Shown here: in pieces, positions 27,533 through 37,161 of the stretch
Position numbering within the stretch: position 1 is the first letter of the stretch
How the letters are laid out: the number at the start of each line of letters is the position of its first letter
Assembly: GCF_001667775.1 (NCBI RefSeq)
Contig: NZ_LZJI01000161.1
Span: forward strand, 1-44,975
Length of the DNA stretch: 44,975 bases
Source: Mycobacterium sp. E1747
Lineage (GTDB): Bacteria; Actinomycetota; Actinomycetes; Mycobacteriales; Mycobacteriaceae
Direction: 5' to 3'
Program-made: the position numbers and the translations under genes
Notes under the pieces: model-generated
What the model was told of the DNA's origin: nothing
The model's input: only the letters and a program-made list of their open reading frames with translations
Database searches by the model: none

Positions 27533-28867
27533 GGCGTTCTCCCTGCTGAGCTCCGGGCCGGCGGGAAGAGTCTGCAGGATCTGCCACGGCGCCGGGACCG
27601 CGGTCGCCAGGCCAAGGGCCCGCGCGGCGTCATCGTCGTGGATCGGGAACCGCGCACCGGTGTCGGTGACCAGGTATCGCGTGCCAACCTGCGCGTAGGC
27701 GCTTCGGCCGGGCGGCACATACACCGCGTCCAGCGCGGGGCCGGATCCGTCGGCCCGTGACAAGGTCACCGGCGCCTGGCCCGGTGGCAGGGGCAACCGG
27801 TCGCCGCTGAGAAGCGCGGGTCCGCCGTGGCCGGGTGGCGCCGCCTGCCACGAAACGCACAACGTCCCGCCGTCGTCTGACAGAGTGGGCGTCCGGTCGG
27901 GGAACCCGGCCACCGGCAGGACGTCGACGATCGGAGCGGCGCCGATCGCATCGGGCGCGACCGTCAGCGCGTTGGTGGTGCCCTGGGAGTTGCTGAAACG
28001 CATGAGGTCGGCGGCCAGCTGTCCGATGCGCTGGATCCCGGCGGCGAGCACCGCGTAATACTCGTCACCGCCGGCCCGCGTGACGCGCACCACACTGCCA
28101 ACCGCGAAGCCCGGCAACCCCGCCGCCTTTTCACCTGCGCCCGGGATCCGGGGGGCGCTGATCGGTGGCGCCTCGGGGATGGCATTCAGCAACGCAGGCG
28201 AAACGGGCCGCGGGGCGCGGCCCTCCAACCGAAACGCGCGCGTCACCGCGGCGTCAGCGAGGTCCACCACCGCCCGCTGTCCGTCGTAGAGCAGGTACGC
28301 GGGCGAAGCCGGACCGGTGGCGACCAGGGCGGCCTGGCCGGCACCCAACCGATGCGCCGCCGAGTCGTCCGTGCGGCCCACGAGGACCGTCGTCGTGCTG
28401 GCGCGGTCCGCATCGCAGATCGTCCATGCCGACTCATCCGCCGGCAACGGCTCACCGATCATCTGCGGTGCGCCTGGGATGCCCAGCGGTGGCCCGCGTT
28501 TAGCGCGGGCCAGGTCCGCCTCGGGCACCGGCCGGGGCGTGGCGGCCATCGACACGATCAACCGCGCCGACGCCAAGTTCAGCACCGGGTGCCAGGTGTC
28601 GCCCACCCGCACGTACAGCGCCCCGGATTCCCGGCCCATCACGAACTGGGCGCCCTCCAGCGTCACCCGGGGCCGTAGCAAAGCGGCGAGCGCAGCCACG
28701 GCGACGGCGATCGCGGCGAGCACGCACCCGATCGTGAGCGCCGCGGTTCGCGCCCGCGAGCGATCGCTGAGGGTGTGCACATCACCGCCCAGCAACGCGC
28801 ACTCGACGCGACGCAGCTGGAATAGGTAGTCGCCGACCCGCAGGCCGGTGGTCGGTTGACGCTGCAC
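27500..28867 (-). CDS. eccB4: ESX-4 core component EccB4
   Basis: 455 aa from GTG 28867 with GGGAGGGGG upstream; the frame runs to 28939 without homology. The conserved N-terminus (RVGDYLFQLRRVECALLGGD) precedes a single membrane helix (AALTIGCVLAAIAVAVAALAALL). A large periplasmic domain begins with FVMGRESGALYVRVGDTWHPVLNL and carries the R3/R4-type repeats (AGVGS-like SVVRV, YYAVLAAGIQRIG). Two cysteines (WTICDAD, GTLCVSW) fit the stabilising disulfide of EccB. It is a periplasmic cap of the ESX-4 complex and is convergent with mycP4. Confidence 0.94.
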   Translation of the reverse strand: MQRQPTTGLRVGDYLFQLRRVECALLGGDVHTLSDRSRARTAALTIGCVLAAIAVAVAALAALLRPRVTLEGAQFVMGRESGALYVRVGDTWHPVLNLASARLIVSMAATPRPVPEADLARAKRGPPLGIPGAPQMIGEPLPADESAWTICDADRASTTTVLVGRTDDSAAHRLGAGQAALVATGPASPAYLLYDGQRAVVDLADAAVTRAFRLEGRAPRPVSPALLNAIPEAPPISAPRIPGAGEKAAGLPGFAVGSVVRVTRAGGDEYYAVLAAGIQRIGQLAADLMRFSNSQGTTNALTVAPDAIGAAPIVDVLPVAGFPDRTPTLSDDGGTLCVSWQAAPPGHGGPALLSGDRLPLPPGQAPVTLSRADGSGPALDAVYVPPGRSAYAQVGTRYLVTDTGARFPIHDDDAARALGLATAVPAPWQILQTLPAGPELSRENASTARDFAAAP

Positions 28868-28974
28868 TGGCCCCCTCCCGTGTGCACGTGATGCGGCCAC
28901 GGTAAAGCGTCCCGTCGTCGAACCGCTTAACTGATCCACAGGTCAGCGAACTTTCGCAGCGCGCTTAGGGTAGG

Positions 28975-28980
28975 TAAAGT
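28975..28980 (+). promoter_or_regulatory. -10 element for leaderless cut3-like transcript
   Basis: TAAAGT lies exactly six bases before the GTG at 28987 and there is no ribosome site. This is the spacing expected for a leaderless mRNA. Confidence 0.5.
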
Positions 28981-28986
28981 TACTGC

Positions 28987-29832
28987 GTGCTTTCCCACCG
29001 CTTAGGTCGCTGGGTCGGCCCGGGGGTTTCTGCAGTGGTTACCGCCGCCGGCCTGCTCGTATCCCCGGGTGCGATGCCAACGGCCTCCGCCTTTGACTGC
29101 CCGGACGTCGAGGTCATCTTCGCCCGCGGCACCAACGAACCGGCCGGCCTGGGCCGCGTCGGGGACGCCTTGGTGGACTCGCTGCGCCAGCAGACCGGCC
29201 TGAACATCCTGCCCTACGGCGTGAACTACGCGGCCAGCAAGCTGCAGCTGCACGGCGGCGACGGCGCCAACGACACCATCGACCGCGTCAAGAAGAGCGT
29301 GGAAACCTGCCCCAACACCAAGATCGTGCTGGGCGGCTATTCGCAGGGCGCGTCGGTGATGGACATCGTGGCCGGCGTCCCGATCGGCGGCATCAGCTGG
29401 GGCAACAAGCTGCCCGAGCAGTACGCCAAGAACATCGCCGCCGTCGTCACGTTCGGTGACGTGGCCGACCGCGCCGGCGGCACGCTGCCCAGCCAGAGCG
29501 CGCTGTTGGGCTCGAAGGCCGCCGACTACTGCAACCCCAACGACCCGATCTGCCACGCCGGCCCCGGTAACGAGTGGAGCGGGCACACCGAGGGCTATGT
29601 CCCCGTCTACACCACCCAGGCCGCGGCGTTCGTCGCCCAGAAGCTGGCTGGCTCGAGCCCCGAGTTCGGGCCGCCGCTGGGCCCCGTGCCGAACCAGCCC
29701 GGCGCCACGCCGTCACCGGTCTACGGGCAGCAGACCCCGCCCGGCTCGCCGCCGTCGATCCACGACGGCACCGGCCCCGCGCCCGCGTCGGCGGCGCCGA
29801 CCACGGTGACTCCGCAAGCACCTCTCGTCTGA
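28987..29832 (+). CDS. cut3: Cutinase-like secreted esterase, Cut3 homologue
   Basis: 281 aa from GTG 28987. Signal peptide ([21 protein letters not shown]) then a cutinase-family alpha/beta hydrolase acting on esters or phospholipids outside the cell. The nucleophile is in GGYSQGAS (about residue 119), the acid in YCNPNDPIC and the histidine in WSGHTEGY. Disulfide cysteines are visible at DCPDVEV, ETCPNT and [12 protein letters not shown] Pro/Gly-rich C-terminal tail of ~65 residues follows the catalytic domain. It resembles Rv3451 (262 aa) with a longer tail, and lies next to cut4 as in M. tuberculosis. Confidence 0.9.
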   Translation: MLSHRLGRWVGPGVSAVVTAAGLLVSPGAMPTASAFDCPDVEVIFARGTNEPAGLGRVGDALVDSLRQQTGLNILPYGVNYAASKLQLHGGDGANDTIDRVKKSVETCPNTKIVLGGYSQGASVMDIVAGVPIGGISWGNKLPEQYAKNIAAVVTFGDVADRAGGTLPSQSALLGSKAADYCNPNDPICHAGPGNEWSGHTEGYVPVYTTQAAAFVAQKLAGSSPEFGPPLGPVPNQPGATPSPVYGQQTPPGSPPSIHDGTGPAPASAAPTTVTPQAPLV

Positions 29833-29862
29833 ATCGTTACCGGCCCGCGATCAACGCGCCCC

Positions 29863-29868
29863 TAACAT
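29863..29868 (+). promoter_or_regulatory. -10 element for leaderless cut4-like transcript
   Basis: TAACAT lies exactly six bases before the GTG at 29875, inside the 42-base gap after cut3. This gives cut4 its own leaderless start. Confidence 0.5.
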
Positions 29869-29874
29869 CGTGGG

Positions 29875-30510
29875 GTGCGGCTTATTCCATTGACGCTGGG
29901 CGCCGGGCTGCTCGCCGGCGCTGCGATAGTGGTTGCTCCGCAACTGCTTCCGCAGGCCTTCGCCTCCTGTCCCGGCGTTGAGGTGGTGTTCGCCCGCGGC
30001 ACCGACGAGCCGCCCGGCGTCGGCAAGGTCGGCGGGGCCTTCGTCAACGCGCTGCGCCAGCAGACTTCCAGAAGCGTTGGCTCCTATGGGGTGAATTACC
30101 CGGCCAACAAGGACTTCCTAGCCGCGGCCGACGGCGCCAACGACGCCAGCAACCACATCCAGCAGATGGCCGGCAACTGCCCCAACACCAAGCTGGTGCT
30201 CGGGGGATACTCGCAAGGGGCGGCCGTCATCGACATCGTCACGGCCGCACCGCTGCCCGGGCTGGGCTTCCGCCAGCCGCTGCCGGCCGCGGCCGCCGAT
30301 CACGTGGCGGCCGTCGCGCTGTTCGGCAACCCGTCCGCCCGGGCGGGTCAGCTGATGAGCGCGCTGACCCCGGAGTTCGGCGGCAAGACCATCGACCTGT
30401 GCAACCCGGGCGACCCGATCTGCTCGAGCGGCACCCGCTGGGCGTCCCACCTGAGCTACGTGCCCGGATTGACCAACCAGGCCGCGAATTTCGTCGCGAA
30501 GAAGGTTTAG
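29875..30510 (+). CDS. cut4: Cutinase-like secreted esterase, Cut4 homologue
   Basis: 211 aa from GTG 29875. A short signal peptide ([25 protein letters not shown]) precedes the catalytic domain. Ser is in GGYSQGAAV (about 113), Asp in [10 protein letters not shown] and His in WASHLSYV; the cysteine pattern ([21 protein letters not shown]) matches Cut3. It lacks the Pro-rich tail of Cut3. It is paralogous to the preceding gene, so the pair arose by tandem duplication. It resembles Rv3452. Its stop overlaps that of truA by four bases (convergent TTAG). Confidence 0.9.
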   Translation: MRLIPLTLGAGLLAGAAIVVAPQLLPQAFASCPGVEVVFARGTDEPPGVGKVGGAFVNALRQQTSRSVGSYGVNYPANKDFLAAADGANDASNHIQQMAGNCPNTKLVLGGYSQGAAVIDIVTAAPLPGLGFRQPLPAAAADHVAAVALFGNPSARAGQLMSALTPEFGGKTIDLCNPGDPICSSGTRWASHLSYVPGLTNQAANFVAKKV

Positions 30511-31367
30511 CGGGTGCGCAGGTCGCGGGTGATCAGGTTGCGTGCCGCCAGCTGGTCGTCGGGCGGATAGTCGACGCTCACCAGCGTCAGCCCGTGCGGC
30601 GGCGCGGCCGCGAAGTCGCTGGATCGGCTTGTGGCGCTGAGCAATTCACGGCACCACGACGCCGGCCGCCGGTGCTCGCCCACCGCGAGTAACGCCCCGA
30701 CCAGCGAGCGGACCATCGACCAGCAGAACGCGTCGGCGGTGACGTGCGCGGTGATCAGCTCGCCGTCTTGGGACCACTGAAGGCGCTGCAGGTCGCGGAT
30801 GGTGGTGGCGTTCGGGCGATGCCGGCAGAACCCGGCGAAGTCGTGCAATCCCACCAGCTCGCGCGACGCGGCGGCCATCGCGTCGACGTCCAGCGATCGC
30901 GGCCAGGCGGTGACGTAGCGGGCCAGCTGCGGCTGCACCCCGTAGGGAGCGGTCGACAGCCGATACACATAATGGCGCCGCAGCGCCGAGAACCGGGCAT
31001 CGAAACCCGCCGGGGCGCGCGTGACGTCGAGCACCCGCACATCGGTGGGCAAAAACCGGCCCAGCCGGCGCACCAACGGCCGAAACTCCGGCTCGCCGAG
31101 GTGGGGCGAGCGCGGATAGGCATTCGGCAGCGCGTCCAACGGCACATCCACGTGGGCCACCTGCCCGGTGGCGTGCACGCCGGTGTCGGTGCGCCCGGCG
31201 GCCCGCAGCCGCATCGGCATGCGGAACAGGGTACTCAGCGCCTCGTCGAGCACACCGGCGACGGTGCGCTGACCGGTCTGAGCCGCCCAGCCCGCGAATT
31301 CCGTTCCGTCATAGGCGATGTCGAGCCGCAGACGGACCTGAGAATCCGGGTCGTTAACTCTCGTCAG
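30507..31367 (-). CDS. truA: tRNA pseudouridine synthase A, without a canonical start codon
   Basis: Makes pseudouridine 38-40 in the tRNA anticodon arm. The catalytic Asp is in [11 protein letters not shown] (about residue 61); the RNA-binding and fold blocks [26 protein letters not shown] and [17 protein letters not shown] are intact. The essential first strand [18 protein letters not shown] is encoded upstream of the first GTG (31253), yet no ATG, GTG or TTG occurs in frame before a stop near 31500. I placed the start at CTG 31367 ([10 protein letters not shown], 286 aa), which overlaps the end of rplQ by 14 bases and has GAGG nine bases upstream. Starting at 31253 would leave 248 aa without the first strand. 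Confidence 0.85.
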   Translation of the reverse strand: MTRVNDPDSQVRLRLDIAYDGTEFAGWAAQTGQRTVAGVLDEALSTLFRMPMRLRAAGRTDTGVHATGQVAHVDVPLDALPNAYPRSPHLGEPEFRPLVRRLGRFLPTDVRVLDVTRAPAGFDARFSALRRHYVYRLSTAPYGVQPQLARYVTAWPRSLDVDAMAAASRELVGLHDFAGFCRHRPNATTIRDLQRLQWSQDGELITAHVTADAFCWSMVRSLVGALLAVGEHRRPASWCRELLSATSRSSDFAAAPPHGLTLVSVDYPPDDQLAARNLITRDLRTR

Positions 31368-31983
31368 CCTCGTCAGCCTCGGCGGCCTTCTCGGCCTCGG
31401 CCCGTGCCTCGATGGCCTCGTCGTGCTTTTCCTCGGCCTCGGCCTGCACTTCGGTCGCCTCGCCGGCGTCGGCTTCCGAGGTCTCGGCCGGCTCGGTCAC
31501 CTCTTCGGCCGTCGGCCCGACGGCTTCCTGCGGCTCGACCGCCGCCTGAGGCGCCGCCGCTGCCGCGACGGGCGCCTTCTTGGGCGTCTTCGCCCGGCGG
31601 GCCCGCTCGGCCTCCGACGTCACGGTCTTCTCCAGCACCAGCTGGATCACCGCCATCGGGGCGTTGTCGCCCTTGCGCGGCTCGACCTTGATGATGCGGG
31701 TGTAGCCGCCGTTGCGGTCGGCGAAGAACGGCCCGATCTCGTCGAACAGCTTGTGCACGACGTCCTTGTCGCGGATCTTCTTGAGAACCTCACGACGGTT
31801 GTGCAGCGTGCCCTTTTTCGCGTGCGTGATCAGCTTTTCGGCATACGGGCGCAACGCGCGCGCCTTCGGCTCGGTCGTCTTGATCTGGTTGTGCTCGAAC
31901 AGCGACGTGGCCAGGTTGGCCAGCAGCGCCTTCTGGTGCGAAGACGACCCGCCGAGGCGAGGACCCTTGGTGGGCTTGGGCAT
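31354..31983 (-). CDS. rplQ: 50S ribosomal protein L17
   Basis: 209 aa. The L17 domain is the first ~120 residues ([58 protein letters not shown]). A tail of ~85 residues follows, rich in Ala and Glu ([20 protein letters not shown]), longer than in M. tuberculosis (180 aa in total). Such acidic tails vary between mycobacteria. It lies 106 bases after rpoA; truA overlaps its 3' end. Confidence 0.96.
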   Translation of the reverse strand: MPKPTKGPRLGGSSSHQKALLANLATSLFEHNQIKTTEPKARALRPYAEKLITHAKKGTLHNRREVLKKIRDKDVVHKLFDEIGPFFADRNGGYTRIIKVEPRKGDNAPMAVIQLVLEKTVTSEAERARRAKTPKKAPVAAAAAPQAAVEPQEAVGPTAEEVTEPAETSEADAGEATEVQAEAEEKHDEAIEARAEAEKAAEADEADES

Positions 31984-32089
31984 TGCGCTATCTCCTAAGT
32001 GGGGCCGGCCCCCGTATCAGGTAGGGCCGGGACGGACTTGTAGTTGTTGTGTCCGGTTCCTCAGCGGCCGCATCGTCACCGGACGGCCG

Positions 32090-33163
<1,074 letters not shown>

Positions 33164-33183
33164 CTATTTGATGCCGTTAGGTG

Positions 33184-33204
33184 TTCCGCACCAGGTGTGC
33201 GGAA
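33184..33204 (-). terminator. Hairpin in the rpsD-rpoA gap
   Basis: An 8-bp perfect stem, TTCCGCAC (33184-33191) with GTGCGGAA (33197-33204), and a 5-base loop. It starts eight bases after the rpsD stop, within the 78-base gap before rpoA. More likely an attenuator or an mRNA-processing/stability element than a full terminator, since rpoA has no obvious promoter of its own. Confidence 0.4.
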
Positions 33205-33211
33205 GCCTTGC

Positions 33212-33817
33212 TTACTTCGAGTAGAACTCGACGATCAGCTGCTCGGCGAGCGGCACGTCGATCTGCGCCCGCTCCGGCAGCTGGTGGATCAGGATGCGCT
33301 GGCGCTCACCGACCACCTGCAGCCAGCTCGGGATCGGGCGGTCGCCCGCCGTCTCCCGGGCGATCTGGAACGGCACCGTGTTCAGCGACCCGTCCCGCAC
33401 GTCGATGATGTCGTACTGCGACACCCGGTAGCTGGGCACGTTGACGTGCACGCCGTTGACGCTGAAGTGGCCGTGGCTGACCAGCTGGCGGGCCATCCGG
33501 CGCGTGCGGGCGAGCCCGGCGCGGTAGACGACGTTGTCCAGCCGGCTTTCCAGGATCTTGAGCAGCTCCTCACCCGTCTTACCGGGCTGCCGGGTGGCCT
33601 CTTCGTAGTAGCGGCGGAACTGCTTCTCCATGACGCCGTAGGTGAAGCGGGCCTTCTGCTTCTCCTGCAGCTGCTGCAAGTATTCGCTTTCCTTGATCCG
33701 CGCGCGGCCGTGCTGGCCGGGCGGGTAGGGACGCTTCTCGAACGCCTGGTCGCCACCGACGAGGTCGGTGCGCAGCCGGCGCGACTTGCGGGTGATGGGT
33801 CCGGTGTAACGAGCCAT
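33212..33817 (-). CDS. rpsD: 30S ribosomal protein S4
   Basis: 201 aa, the standard actinobacterial length. ARYTGPITRKSRRL is the N-terminus, YGVMEKQFRRYYEEA and LLKILESRLDNVVYRAGLARTRRMARQLVSHGHF form the S4 domain. It lacks the N-terminal zinc cysteines, as expected for this C-minus form. S4 nucleates 30S assembly. It lies nine bases after rpsK. Confidence 0.97.
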   Translation of the reverse strand: MARYTGPITRKSRRLRTDLVGGDQAFEKRPYPPGQHGRARIKESEYLQQLQEKQKARFTYGVMEKQFRRYYEEATRQPGKTGEELLKILESRLDNVVYRAGLARTRRMARQLVSHGHFSVNGVHVNVPSYRVSQYDIIDVRDGSLNTVPFQIARETAGDRPIPSWLQVVGERQRILIHQLPERAQIDVPLAEQLIVEFYSK

Positions 33818-33826
33818 GAGTGTTTC

Positions 33827-34243
33827 CTAGACCCTTCTGCGCTTCGGCGGACGGCAGCCGTTGTGGGGCTGGGGGGTGACGTCGGAGATCGCGCCGACCT
33901 CGAGGCCCGCGGCCTGCAGCGAGCGGATCGCCGTCTCCCGGCCCGAGCCCGGGCCCTTCACGAACACGTCAACCTTGCGCACACCGTGCTCCTGCGCCTT
34001 GCGGGCCGCGTTCTCGGCGGCCAGCTGGGCGGCGAACGGGGTCGACTTACGCGAGCCCTTGAAGCCGACGTGGCCCGACGACGCCCAGGCGATGACGTTG
34101 CCCTGGGGGTCGGTGATGCTCACGATCGTGTTGTTGAAGGTGCTCTTGATGTGGGCGGCGCCGTGCGGGATGTTCTTCTTTTCCCGCTTGCGGGTCTTCT
34201 GCCCCTTCTTGGGCACAGAGGCTGCCTTCTTTGCTGGTGGCAT
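33827..34243 (-). CDS. rpsK: 30S ribosomal protein S11
   Basis: 138 aa (139 in M. tuberculosis). The N-terminus is basic ([20 protein letters not shown]). The conserved blocks are [56 protein letters not shown] and the end [13 protein letters not shown]. It lies six bases after rpsM. Confidence 0.98.
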   Translation of the reverse strand: MPPAKKAASVPKKGQKTRKREKKNIPHGAAHIKSTFNNTIVSITDPQGNVIAWASSGHVGFKGSRKSTPFAAQLAAENAARKAQEHGVRKVDVFVKGPGSGRETAIRSLQAAGLEVGAISDVTPQPHNGCRPPKRRRV

Positions 34244-34249
34244 GGTCGA

Positions 34250-34624
34250 TTACCTGGCCTTCTTCTTGCCGGCGATGGTGCGCTTGGGGCCCTTGCGGGT
34301 GCGCGCATTGGTCTTCGTTCGCTGGCCGCGCACCGGCAGGCCACGGCGGTGCCGCAGGCCCTGGTAGCAGCCGATCTCGATCTTGCGGCGAATGTCGGCC
34401 TGCACCTCGCGGCGCAGATCACCCTCAACCTTGAGGTTCGCTTCGATGTAGTCACGCAAGTGGGTCAGCTGGTCGTCGGTCAGGTCCCGGGTGCGCAGGT
34501 CCTTGTCGATCCCCGTAGCTGCCAGGATCTCGTTCGACCGGGTGCGGCCGACGCCGAAAATGTAGGTCAGCGCGATCTCCATCCGCTTATCGCGCGGCAG
34601 ATCGACGCCTACTAATCGAGCCAT
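34250..34624 (-). CDS. rpsM: 30S ribosomal protein S13
   Basis: 124 aa. [33 protein letters not shown] is the helix-hairpin region, and [29 protein letters not shown] is the conserved tail that contacts P-site tRNA. It leads the rpsM-rpsK-rpsD-rpoA-rplQ operon. ATG 34624 follows a 223-base gap that holds several hairpins. Confidence 0.98.
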   Translation of the reverse strand: MARLVGVDLPRDKRMEIALTYIFGVGRTRSNEILAATGIDKDLRTRDLTDDQLTHLRDYIEANLKVEGDLRREVQADIRRKIEIGCYQGLRHRRGLPVRGQRTKTNARTRKGPKRTIAGKKKAR

Positions 34625-34673
34625 AGGTGGCGTTTCCTCTTTTTTCTAGGCGGAGGTCTGATCCCAGTCCGTT

Positions 34674-34743
34674 CCCGCCTTCGAGGCGGGGCCCGGCCTC
34701 CGTCCGGGCGTGGCTGAGCTGGCCCATCTCTAAAGATGCCAGC
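34674..34743 (-). promoter_or_regulatory. Row of hairpins in the leader region of the rpsM operon
   Basis: Three stems can be drawn: CCCGCCT with AGGCGGG (34674-34680/34684-34690, UUCG-type tip); GCCCGG with CCGGGC (34691-34696/34704-34709); and GCTGG...CATCT with AGATG...CCAGC (34718-34743, 10 bp with a two-base bulge). They lie between rpmJ and rpsM. They could terminate infA-rpmJ or regulate the alpha-type operon; no known leader class was recognised. Confidence 0.35.
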
Positions 34744-34847
34744 CGCTCAGTGGTACTGGGAGGTCTGCATTCAGTTGTGTGAGTGACCTGGCCTGATGGC
34801 TGCGACCCGCTTCGCCCGGCTACGCCGCGCTTGCGATCGCCGCTGTG

Positions 34848-34961
34848 TCAGCCCTGGCGCTGCTTGTGGCGCGGATCGGAGCAGATCACCATGACCCGCC
34901 CATGCCGACGGATCACCCTGCACTTGTCACAGATTGGCTTGACGCTCGGGTTCACCTTCAC
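34848..34961 (-). CDS. rpmJ: 50S ribosomal protein L36
   Basis: 37 aa from GTG 34961. It has the zinc-ribbon pattern of the C-plus form: two cysteines in ICDKCRV, then a cysteine in VICSDP and a histidine in RHKQRQG. It is 40 bases downstream of infA, the usual actinobacterial pairing. Confidence 0.96.
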
Positions 34962-35001
34962 GGCTGTTCGATCCTGTTCTTTCTCGTGGTCTGATGCGGG
35001 C

Positions 35002-35223
35002 TTATTTGTACCGGTACACGATGCGGCCCCGGGACAGGTCGTAGGGAGAAAGTTCCACCACCACCCGGTCCTCGGGCAGGATGCGGATGTAGTGCTGCCG
35101 CATCTTGCCGCTGATGTGGGCGAGCACCTTGTGACCGTTCTCCAGCTCAATGCGGAACATCGCATTGGGCAGGGGCTCGACCACGCGGCCCTCGACCTCT
35201 ATGGCACCGTCCTTCTTGGCCAT
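35002..35223 (-). CDS. infA: Translation initiation factor IF-1
   Basis: 73 aa, one S1/OB domain: [41 protein letters not shown], then the end [18 protein letters not shown]-1 occupies the A site of the 30S subunit during initiation. It heads the minus-strand ribosomal block and is divergent from the response-regulator fusion across 243 bases with no other gene. Confidence 0.98.
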
Positions 35224-35466
35224 AACTTTTCAGCAATCCTCGTCTTTGGTTTCGTATCCTGTGTGCGCCCTTACCGGCGCAGCATTCGCCCGACTAGAAA
35301 CGTGAGCCGGTTACAGGAAATTCCTCAGACAGGGCACGCAAAGAGTCGGCACGGATGACGCACCGTCGTCCCACGATACCTGGTCAGGCCCGTTCACCCA
35401 AAATCGCCGGCAGCGAAATCCGGCCGGCCTCCTCAGCCTGCCGCGGCGGCCCTGACGAGGGCATAC

Positions 35467-37161
35467 TTGACCCTGATGACGAGCCCCGCGAGTCCCGCAG
35501 AAGCCTCCGCCCAGCCTCGCAAGCCGGTGTTGCTGACCGTCGACGACGATCCGTCGGTCTCGCGGGCGGTCGCCCGCGACCTTCGCCGCCAATACGGCGA
35601 CCGGCACCGGATCGTGCGCGCCGAGTCGGGCCCGGACGCCCTGGACACGCTCAAGGAACTCAAGCTTCGCGGAGAGACCGTCGCGGTGCTGATCGCCGAC
35701 TACCGGATGCCGCAGATGAGCGGCATCGAATTCCTCGAGCGGGCGATGGACCTGTACCCCGCCGCGCGGCGGGTGCTGCTGACCGCCTACGCCGACACCC
35801 ACGCCGCCATCGACGCGATCAACGTCGTCGACCTGGACCATTACCTGCTCAAGCCGTGGGACCCGCCGCAGGAGAAGTTCTACCCCGTCATCGACGGCCT
35901 GCTGGACGCCTGGCGGTCGGCGCCCGAACACCCGATCCCGCACACCAAGGTGATCGGGCACCGCTGGTCGGAGCGGTCCTGGCAGGTGCGCGACTTCCTG
36001 GCCCGTAACGGCCTGCACTACTCGTGGTTCATGGCCGACGAGCCCGACGGCGAGCGGCTGCTGAAGGCCGCAGGCGAGGACGGCCTGCGGCTGCCCGTGG
36101 TCGTCACCGAACGCGGCGACACCCTGGTCGAACCCACCGACGCGCAGCTGGCCGACACCCTGGGCCTGACCACCACGCCGTCGCAGGAGTTCTACGACCT
36201 GATCGTGATCGGCGGCGGCCCCGCGGGCCTGGCCGCCGCCGTCTACGGCGCCTCCGAGGGGCTGCGCACGGTGCTGATCGAACGCACCGCGACCGGAGGC
36301 CAGGCGGGCCAGAGCTCACGCATCGAGAACTACCTCGGCTTCCCCGACGGCGTGTCGGGCGGCCAGTTGGCCGACCGCGCGCGCCGGCAAGCGGAAAAGT
36401 TCGGGGCCGAGTTGATCACCGCCCGCACCGCCACGGCGCTGGAGGTCAACGGCCCCAAGCGCACGGTGCGGTTCGCCGACGGCGGCTCGATCGACGCGCA
36501 CGCCGTCATCCTGGCCACCGGCGTGGCCTACCGCCAGCTCCCGGCGGAGGGCTGCGGCGAGCTGACCGGCAAGGGCGTTTACTACGGGGCGGCCGTCTCC
36601 ATCGCCTCGGAATGCGCGGGCGAGGAGGTCTACGTGGTGGGCGGGGCCAACTCCGCCGGCCAGGCGGCGATGTACCTGTCCCGCGAGGCCAAGTCGGTGA
36701 CCATCGTGGTGCGCGGCCCGTCGCTGGACGCCTCGATGTCCTACTACCTGATCCAGCAGATCGAGGCGCGGCCCAACATCACCGTGCGCACCTGCACCGA
36801 GGTGCGCCGCGCCGTCGGGGACGACCACCTGCAGCGGCTGACCCTGGTCGACAACCAGACCGGGGAAACCGAGGACGTCACCTGCGCCCGGATGTTCATC
36901 TTCATCGGCGCCGCGCCGCGCACCGAATGGCTGGACGGGGTGCTCGCCCGCGACGACCACGGCTTCGTCCTCACCGGCCCGGACCTGCGCAACGTGTGCG
37001 GCTGGACGCTGGACCGCCCGCCGCACCACCTGGAGACCAGCGTCCCCGGCGTCTTCGCCACCGGCGACGTGCGGGCCGAGTCCGCCAAGCGCGTCGCCGC
37101 CGCGGTCGGCGAGGGATCGATGGCCGTCATGCTGGTGCATCGCTACCTCGCCGAATCATGA
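35467..37161 (+). CDS. Response regulator fused to thioredoxin-reductase-like flavoprotein
   Basis: 564 aa from TTG 35467 (GAGGG five bases upstream); ATG 35476 is the alternative. A receiver domain (about 20-150) has the acidic pair VDDDPS, phospho-acceptor Asp in IADYRMP (about 78), the Thr of LLTAYAD and Lys in LLKPWDPP (about 129). A thioredoxin/glutaredoxin-like stretch (about 160-235) has a cis-Pro-like LRLPVVV but no CxxC. The flavoprotein part has GGGPAGLAAA (about 249), a second dinucleotide fold at VVGGANSAGQAA and the FAD end VFATGDVR. In place of the redox CxxC it has SECAG, one cysteine only (about 383). A fusion of this type is known in actinobacteria. It overlaps the kinase gene by ATGA. 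Confidence 0.9.
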   Translation: MTLMTSPASPAEASAQPRKPVLLTVDDDPSVSRAVARDLRRQYGDRHRIVRAESGPDALDTLKELKLRGETVAVLIADYRMPQMSGIEFLERAMDLYPAARRVLLTAYADTHAAIDAINVVDLDHYLLKPWDPPQEKFYPVIDGLLDAWRSAPEHPIPHTKVIGHRWSERSWQVRDFLARNGLHYSWFMADEPDGERLLKAAGEDGLRLPVVVTERGDTLVEPTDAQLADTLGLTTTPSQEFYDLIVIGGGPAGLAAAVYGASEGLRTVLIERTATGGQAGQSSRIENYLGFPDGVSGGQLADRARRQAEKFGAELITARTATALEVNGPKRTVRFADGGSIDAHAVILATGVAYRQLPAEGCGELTGKGVYYGAAVSIASECAGEEVYVVGGANSAGQAAMYLSREAKSVTIVVRGPSLDASMSYYLIQQIEARPNITVRTCTEVRRAVGDDHLQRLTLVDNQTGETEDVTCARMFIFIGAAPRTEWLDGVLARDDHGFVLTGPDLRNVCGWTLDRPPHHLETSVPGVFATGDVRAESAKRVAAAVGEGSMAVMLVHRYLAES

